Below are positions 1-3,948 of a stretch of DNA of 5,376 nucleotides, one piece after another. The notes beneath the pieces were generated by a model, which made no database searches, had not been told where the DNA came from, and was given only the letters and a program-made list of their open reading frames with translations. Where the stretch lies: positions 1 to 5,376 of the forward strand of contig RFKA01000065.1 in the NCBI GenBank assembly GCA_003694385.1. The letters are read 5' to 3'. The stretch's first letter is position 1; each line of letters opens with the position of its first letter. Source of the stretch: Candidatus Woesearchaeota archaeon (lineage in GTDB: Archaea > Nanobdellota > Nanobdellia > Woesearchaeales > UBA525). The position numbers were made by a program, and so were the translations under genes.

Positions 1-3
1 GTC

Positions 4-87
4 CACTCTGGCGTGGACACTCATCGTTATAACTCGGAGATGAAGACGTAACCATAAACTATATATAAGTTGTCTCCGTCCAGAGTG
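4..87. repeat. 8-bp inverted repeat flanking the PpiC promoter
   Basis: CACTCTGG at 4-11 is the exact reverse complement of CCAGAGTG at 80-87, and the two arms bracket the TATA box at about 60-68. The left arm also overlaps a small hairpin at 1-18 (GTCCAC, six-base loop, GTGGAC). Either could be part of an upstream gene's 3' end or an operator. An 8-bp pair in 100 bases can also arise by chance, so the function is unassigned. Confidence 0.3.
57..69 (+). promoter_or_regulatory. Archaeal TATA-box promoter of the PpiC gene
   Basis: The sequence around 60-68 (TATATATAA, preceded by AAAC, which resembles a BRE element) matches an archaeal TATA box. Counting about 25 bases downstream puts the transcript start near 88-92. 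This leaves a short leader of roughly 20-25 bases that contains the ribosome binding site at 103-109. The call rests on motif and spacing only. Confidence 0.6.
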
Positions 88-102
88 TATTCAACTCCTC
101 AC

Positions 103-109
103 AGGTGAT
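103..109 (+). promoter_or_regulatory. Shine-Dalgarno site that fixes the PpiC start at GTG 114
   Basis: AGGTGAT is a full match to the complement of the archaeal 16S rRNA 3' end. It lies four bases before GTG 114. The upstream in-frame GTG at 105 falls inside this site, so it cannot be the start. The protein therefore begins Met-Ala-Lys-Lys-Lys rather than three codons earlier. Confidence 0.75.
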
Positions 110-113
110 ATCG

Positions 114-1451
114 GTGGCGAAAAAGAAAGCGTCTCGTAGGAAAGCGGGAACTCGGAAGCGATCAACATCTCGAAAAGCTTCTCAGAGGAAAAGCAGTAAA
201 AAAAGCAGTATCTGGCCGTTCATTGTGGGCATCGTTATCCTCGTCATTGCCATCGTCGGCATTGTCGTCCTCATGGGAGCGAAGAGCACGCCCTCGGGCA
301 AGGGAGGGGCTGAAGAGACTGTGCTCGTCACTGTGAATGGGGAGCCCATCACAGAGAGCGAGTTCCTTATGAGGAAGTCTCTCGCGCCCGCAGCGCTCCG
401 TGAAGGCGTCGATAAGCAGCTCCTCGACATCCTCATCGCTGAAGAGCTCTTAATGCAGCAAGCCACCGAGGAAGGCCTCGTTGCGAGTGACGCCGACGTC
501 GACCAGGCGATCGCCTCGCTCCTGGAGCAGGGGGGGCTGAGCGAGGACGACCTCTCGGAGAACCTCAAGACCTTTGGTATGAGTGAGGAATCGTTCCGGG
601 AGATGATTCGTCAGCAGCTCAGCATCATTAGGCTCTTGAACGAGACGCTCACGGACAAGACAGCAGTGAGTGATGAAGAAGTCGCTGCGTACTACGACGA
701 GCACGTCGATGAGTTCTTCAGTGAGGGCACGGTGACGGTGAGGCACATTCTCATCTCTGGCGACGATGAGAAGGCAAAGGAACTCGCTGAGGACGTGCTC
801 AAGCAGTTCCAAGAAGGGAGTGATTTCTGCGACCTCGTCGAGCAGTACAGTGCCGACGAGGGGAGCCGTGAGAAGTGCGGCCAGTACACGTTCCCGAAAG
901 GAGTGATGGTGCCTGCGTTCGAAGAAGCGGCCTTTGCTATGGAGCCCGGAGAAACTCGTATCGTGCAGACGCAATACGGGTACCACGTCCTCTTGAAAAT
1001 CGATGAGGCTGAGGGGCGGCAACTCACGCTTGACGAGACTGCCCCTGCAATAAAGCAGCAATTAGAGCGTGAGAAGCAGCTCGCGGCGTACGAAGAGTTC
1101 ATTGACAAGCTCCGCAGCAGTGCAGATATCGTCTACACGGATGCGGGGAACGAGATGGTCGCTACGCCCGAGCCGCCGACGGCCCCCGCTCCTGAAGGAG
1201 AGGACTTTGCGTCGTGCGTCGGGAAAGCCGCGGTGCTCTACACTGCATCGTGGGACTCGGCGTCTCAGGAGCAGCTTGCGCAGTTCGGTGACGACGTCAC
1301 CAAGCTGACGGTCGTCGAGTGCACCGCGAACAAGGAGCGCTGCGATGCAGAGGGTATCGAAGCCTATCCGACCTGGGTGATTGGTGAGCAACACCATCTC
1401 GGGAAGCTCTCGCCAGAGATGCTCAGCAAACTCACTGGTTGTCAGCAGTGA
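114..1451 (+). CDS. Membrane-anchored PpiC/parvulin peptidyl-prolyl isomerase with a degenerate C-terminal thioredoxin-like domain
   Basis: Predicted 445-residue extracytoplasmic foldase, with cis-trans proline isomerisation as the expected family activity. Residues 1-32 carry 15 Lys/Arg and no acidic residue. Residues about 33-54 form one hydrophobic membrane segment, and the positive-inside rule puts the catalytic part outside the cell. Residues about 72-180 resemble the SurA/PrsA N-terminal chaperone region (VTVNGEPITESEF). Residues about 209-299 are a parvulin domain with VRHILI, MVPAFEEAAF, PGE and the C-terminal YGYHVLLKI. Cys239 and Cys255 lie inside the parvulin domain and could form a disulfide. 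A Pro-rich linker (about 351-361) leads to residues 362-445, which look like the thioredoxin-like domain often fused to VKOR. The cis-Pro region YPTW and Cys368, Cys403, Cys410 and Cys443 are kept, but the site expected to read WCxxC reads WDSAS (380-384), so the domain is predicted redox-inactive. The start is GTG 114, placed by the AGGTGAT site. The gene has its own promoter and converges with the minus-strand genes. The family call is firm; the substrate is unknown. Confidence 0.9.
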   Translation: MAKKKASRRKAGTRKRSTSRKASQRKSSKKSSIWPFIVGIVILVIAIVGIVVLMGAKSTPSGKGGAEETVLVTVNGEPITESEFLMRKSLAPAALREGVDKQLLDILIAEELLMQQATEEGLVASDADVDQAIASLLEQGGLSEDDLSENLKTFGMSEESFREMIRQQLSIIRLLNETLTDKTAVSDEEVAAYYDEHVDEFFSEGTVTVRHILISGDDEKAKELAEDVLKQFQEGSDFCDLVEQYSADEGSREKCGQYTFPKGVMVPAFEEAAFAMEPGETRIVQTQYGYHVLLKIDEAEGRQLTLDETAPAIKQQLEREKQLAAYEEFIDKLRSSADIVYTDAGNEMVATPEPPTAPAPEGEDFASCVGKAAVLYTASWDSASQEQLAQFGDDVTKLTVVECTANKERCDAEGIEAYPTWVIGEQHHLGKLSPEMLSKLTGCQQ

Positions 1452-1454
1452 GAA

Positions 1455-1513
1455 GCCTTCAGCAGTTACTCGGTTTCATCATTGCTCAGCCGGGAATAAC
1501 GTCATCATCAGGC
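1455..1513 (-). ncRNA. Box C/D guide sRNA (2'-O-methylation guide)
   Basis: Read on the minus strand, the elements come in canonical order. Stem strand GCCT (1513-1510) is followed by C box ATGATGA (1508-1502) and a 12-nt guide CGTTATTCCCGG (1501-1490). Then come D' box CTGA (1489-1486), spacer GCA, C' box ATGATGA (1482-1476), a 13-nt guide AACCGAGTAACTG (1475-1463), D box CTGA (1462-1459) and stem strand AGGC (1458-1455). The 4-bp terminal stem, the three-base bulge G1509-A1508-U1507 and the tandem G-A pairs between C and D boxes give exact kink-turn geometry. The C'/D' pair fits an archaeal K-loop. Such RNAs assemble with L7Ae, Nop5 and fibrillarin and direct methylation of the target base paired to the fifth guide nucleotide upstream of D or D'. 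That is the target G opposite C1494 and the target U opposite A1467. The RNA lies 31 bases past the reductase stop codon and its 3' end is 3 bases from the PpiC stop codon. Targets are not established. Confidence 0.9.
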
Positions 1514-1555
1514 ACCAGCTGATGACGAGAGCGTGTTTATAGCTTTACCGGCTGA
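1486..1555. repeat. Nested pair of 8-bp inverted repeats spanning the reductase 3' end and the sRNA 5' half
   Basis: The outer arms are TCAGCCGG (1486-1493) and CCGGCTGA (1548-1555). The inner arms are CGTCATCA (1500-1507) and TGATGACG (1520-1527). All four are perfect and properly nested. On the minus-strand transcript the 3' arms consist of the sRNA C box plus the first two guide bases (1507-1500), and the end of the first guide plus the D' box (1493-1486). The 5' arms lie upstream of the inferred sRNA start, one of them in the last codons of the reductase gene. The structure could act in transcript ending or in RNA switching; both roles are inferred. Confidence 0.5.
1536..1541 (-). promoter_or_regulatory. 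TATA box of the C/D sRNA
   Basis: On the minus strand TATAAA (1541-1536) is centred about 25 bases upstream of 1513, the first base of the sRNA terminal stem. That is the expected archaeal TATA-to-start distance. It lies just after the TAA stop of the reductase gene (1547-1545). The spacing suggests the sRNA is transcribed independently rather than only cut from reductase mRNA. Confidence 0.55.
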
Positions 1556-3809
1556 ACTCCGAGAGGCTTTTATTCTTCGCGAGGACGCGGAGTTCCTCTC
1601 GTATCGAGCGCGTCTCACGCCGCTCAGCCTGCTTGCTCAGCAACGCTGTTGGGCTGAGCACCTGGTCTCCGCGCGTGCCATCCCGGTAGACGGTACACCC
1701 TTTGCAGCCGAGTTTCCACGCGAGTAAAAAGACGTTCTCGACGTCAAGGAGTGTGGCATCGTGGGGAAGATTCACCGTCTTGCTCACTGCATTGTCAACG
1801 TGTTCTTGTACGGCTGCCTGCATGCGCACCTGCCATTCAGGGCTCACATCGTGCGCCGTGACAAAGACGCGTTTCACTTCCTCAGGTACTTCGGCGACGT
1901 TCTTCAGACCAAAGTTCGCTATTTTCTCGACGAGTTCCTCACTGTAAATGTCTAGTTGTTCAAGTCGCCGCTTAAGAACGGGGTCGATGTAGTAATACTC
2001 CTTGCCCCCCGTCACGCGTTTCACGTAGCTGACATTGAAGATTGGCTCGATGCCACTGCTCGTCTCCGCGATCATGGATATGCTGCCCGTGGGGCTGACG
2101 GCGAGTCGTGTCGCGTTCCTGAAGCGCCGCTCCTCGCTCCGCGTCTTCCCACGGAAGTAGGGGCTTTTCGCGCAGTAGATGCTCTTCGTCCAGTCGGGGA
2201 AAGGGCTGCGTTCTTTGCCGAGAGCTTCACTCGCGTCGTCAGCTGCCTCGCGGATGAAGCGCATGACATTGCTAGCTGTCGCGATACCTTCCTCCGAGTT
2301 ATAAGGGATGCCGAGCTGGGCAAGGAGGTGGGCAAGGCCCATGACTCCCAAGCCAATCTTGCGGTGCCGCCAGGTCACGGTCTGCGCACGCCTGACGGGG
2401 TACTTTGAGACGTCTATCATGTTATCAAGGAAGCGGACTGCGACGCTGATAACATCCTTGAGGCGTTTCCAGTCGATGCGATTGTCTTGTGTCACGAAAT
2501 TCGCGAGGTTCACACTCCCAATGAATCCTTGTTCATAGCTGCTCAGGAGGAACTCGGCGCAGGCACTTGGGCTCTCAATAGGGTGAGAGGGGATGGGGTT
2601 GCCTCTCCTGATAGCGTCCTTGAAGAGTATGCCAGGGTCTGCGTAGTTCCACGCGCTCGCGACGAGGATATCGAAAACTTGTTTCGCGTTCATGCGCGCG
2701 ACGTACTCTTTGCTGCCGGGGTCGCGGAGCCCAAAGTCCTTATCCGCGATGACTGCGTGGATGAAGTCGTCACTGACGTACGCACTAATATTGAAGTTCT
2801 CTAAGCGCTTATCCTTTGTCTTCGCCGTGATGAACTCGAGGATGTCAGGATGCGTGATGTCGAGCACGCCGATATTCGCTCCCGCCCGTTTCCCGCCCTG
2901 CTTGACTGTGCGTGCACTGTCGCTGAAGAGCTTGAGAAAGGTGACGGGGCCACTCGCAACTCCTTCAATGCTCTTCACGGGGGCGCCTTTCATGCGGAGC
3001 CTGCTAAAGTTAAAACCCGTGCCACTGCCTGCTTGCTGCATGCGTGCCGCATCGAAGAGCCCGCGATAAATCGCTGTGAGATCATCAGCGAGCGGGATGG
3101 CAATGCTGCTCGCGAGCTGTTCGTAGTTCGTCCCTGCATTAATAAGTGCTGGGCTATTGGGGAGGAAGTCGAGGTTGCGCATGATGCGCTTGAAGCGGTT
3201 GCGCCAGCGCCGCTGTGTTGCTTCGTCGCCACCGTAGTGCTTCTCTGCAGACGCCACCGTCGCCGCGACGCGCTCCCAGAGCTCGTCCGGACTCTCAAAG
3301 CGACCTTCATTATCTCGGAGAAGATAGCGCTCTCTGAGCAACTGTACCGCATTGACGCTCAGCGAGGTGTGCACGGTTCGTCCAATGAGCGCGTTCTTTG
3401 CGTTCCTAATGGCTGCGCGTTGCTCTCGGTAGAGGATATAGTCGCGAGCGACCCTGTGGTGGCCCTCCTCCATGAGTGTTTCTTCGACGAGGTCTTGAAT
3501 CTCCTCTACATCAGGGATTCTCCGCCCGCTCTGTGCAGTGGAGAGCTTGAAGAGTTTCTTCTCGACTTTCTCGGCGAGTTTCTGAGAGGGGAACTTCCGA
3601 GCCTCGTCTCCAAGCGTGTCCTCGGCCGCGGCGCGAATCGCGTTCTCGATTTTCTCCCTGTTGTACTGGACGAGTCTCCCGTCGCGCTTACGGATTTTCT
3701 CAAGAACTACGCCTTTGATAGCATCACCCCCTGGGGAGAGTGAAGAGAGAGGTATATAAAAAGGTTTGGCGTCAATTGGGTTCGTGGCTCTCGTGGAAAT
3801 TAGCTCCAT
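1545..3809 (-). CDS. nrdJ: Adenosylcobalamin-type (class II) ribonucleotide reductase homologue with an atypical active site
   Basis: Class II reductases convert ribonucleotides to deoxyribonucleotides in the cytoplasm using a B12-generated thiyl radical. Numbering here is from ATG 3809 (754 residues). Residues about 33-130 are an ATP-cone (EKIRKRDGRLVQYNREKIE). The catalytic barrel follows with NSPALINAGT (218-227), GSGTGFNFSRLR (261-272), GVASGPVTF, ENFNIS, RKIGLGVMGLAHLL, PTGSISMIAETSSGIEP (from 573), a phosphate-binding loop, DNAVSKTVNLP (from 672) and TVYRDGTR (706-713). The expected NPCGE reads SACAE, keeping thiyl Cys417 and Glu419 but replacing Asn with Ser415. The two cysteines of the reducing disulfide, expected in QLSAC and YExCNLGS, are Ser235 and Gly428. 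The protein has only four Cys (417, 546, 702, 705), and its roughly 38-residue tail after DQVL has none, so the usual C-terminal Cys shuttle is missing. ATG 3809 and GTG 3812 are the only usual start codons before the ATP-cone. The TATA box and ribosome site nevertheless point to a start near 3719, perhaps ATC, giving a 725-residue protein starting KGVVLEKI after the initiator. The family call is firm; the exact reaction or reductant is uncertain. Confidence 0.9.
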   Translation of the reverse strand: MELISTRATNPIDAKPFYIPLSSLSPGGDAIKGVVLEKIRKRDGRLVQYNREKIENAIRAAAEDTLGDEARKFPSQKLAEKVEKKLFKLSTAQSGRRIPDVEEIQDLVEETLMEEGHHRVARDYILYREQRAAIRNAKNALIGRTVHTSLSVNAVQLLRERYLLRDNEGRFESPDELWERVAATVASAEKHYGGDEATQRRWRNRFKRIMRNLDFLPNSPALINAGTNYEQLASSIAIPLADDLTAIYRGLFDAARMQQAGSGTGFNFSRLRMKGAPVKSIEGVASGPVTFLKLFSDSARTVKQGGKRAGANIGVLDITHPDILEFITAKTKDKRLENFNISAYVSDDFIHAVIADKDFGLRDPGSKEYVARMNAKQVFDILVASAWNYADPGILFKDAIRRGNPIPSHPIESPSACAEFLLSSYEQGFIGSVNLANFVTQDNRIDWKRLKDVISVAVRFLDNMIDVSKYPVRRAQTVTWRHRKIGLGVMGLAHLLAQLGIPYNSEEGIATASNVMRFIREAADDASEALGKERSPFPDWTKSIYCAKSPYFRGKTRSEERRFRNATRLAVSPTGSISMIAETSSGIEPIFNVSYVKRVTGGKEYYYIDPVLKRRLEQLDIYSEELVEKIANFGLKNVAEVPEEVKRVFVTAHDVSPEWQVRMQAAVQEHVDNAVSKTVNLPHDATLLDVENVFLLAWKLGCKGCTVYRDGTRGDQVLSPTALLSKQAERRETRSIREELRVLAKNKSLSEFSR
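3723..3731 (-). promoter_or_regulatory. Strong Shine-Dalgarno site inside the 5' end of the reductase frame
   Basis: On the minus strand GGGGGTGAT matches the archaeal consensus GGAGGTGAT at eight of nine bases. It lies just downstream of the expected transcript start from the TATA box at 3753-3762. Three bases later comes ATC (3719-3717), in frame with the ATP-cone. An overlapping ATG (3724-3722) is out of frame and stops after five codons. The site also forms a small CCCC-A-GGGG palindrome (3738-3727 region), which could affect ribosome access. Confidence 0.6.
3753..3766 (-). promoter_or_regulatory. Archaeal BRE/TATA promoter of the reductase gene
   Basis: The minus strand reads AAACCTTTTTATATACC, with the TATA element TTTTTATATA at 3762-3753 preceded by a purine-rich BRE-like AAACC. 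The expected start, 25-27 bases downstream, falls near 3730. This is inside the longest reading frame and directly before the ribosome binding site. It is the best promoter-like sequence between the Kazal gene and the reductase. Confidence 0.65.
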
Positions 3810-3830
3810 CACTTAGCGATAGCGAAGGAT

Positions 3831-3846
3831 CAACAAAGCAACAAAG
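3831..3846. repeat. Tandem 8-mer (two copies of CAACAAAG) in the intergenic gap
   Basis: CAACAAAG is repeated exactly at 3831-3838 and 3839-3846. Read on the minus strand this is a T-rich stretch (CTTTGTTG twice) about 105-120 bases after the Kazal gene stop. It could help end that transcript, since archaeal termination favours T-rich DNA. The rest of the gap (3813-3948) shows no convincing RNA gene, second promoter or small ORF. Confidence 0.35.
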
Positions 3847-3948
3847 GTTTGTCTCGAGTGTGGCACCCCAGGCCGAAGCAGGATAATCCACGAAAGCAAC
3901 GCTAGGCTCCATGTAAACCAGAGCTCGGGACGGAGGAACTGCTAACCG

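Noticed and set aside
1..51. Possible 3' end of an upstream plus-strand gene (VHSGVDTHRYNSEMKT then TAA)
   Set aside because: The 16 residues match no family I know, the other frames also stop soon, and the stretch holds a hairpin. Too short to support a call.
105..113. GTG 105 as the PpiC start
   Set aside because: It lies inside the AGGTGAT ribosome site, which is correctly spaced from GTG 114.
450..1061. 203-codon open frame antisense to the PpiC gene
   Set aside because: It overlaps conserved parvulin motifs on the other strand and looks like a shadow frame.
1500..1527. Simple intrinsic terminator hairpin between the convergent genes
   Set aside because: No T-run follows the stem on either strand, archaea do not rely on this type, and the right-hand sequence is better explained by the C box of the sRNA.
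2526..3107. Frameshift or sequencing error as the cause of the missing reductase cysteines
   Set aside because: The frame is continuous and the residues just around each changed position still follow the family pattern, so only substitutions explain it.
2850..3743. 297-codon open frame on the plus strand
   Set aside because: It lies fully antisense to conserved reductase motifs, has no family resemblance, and its length is explained by codon bias of the opposite strand.
3722..3812. Short out-of-frame peptide (ATG 3724, five codons) as a regulatory leader
   Set aside because: It overlaps the ribosome site itself and ends at once; probably chance, though it removes that ATG as a reductase start.
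3813..3948. A tRNA, H/ACA RNA or cobalamin riboswitch upstream of the B12-dependent reductase
   Set aside because: I found no cloverleaf, ACA-ended hairpins, B12-box-like core or C/D boxes in this gap.
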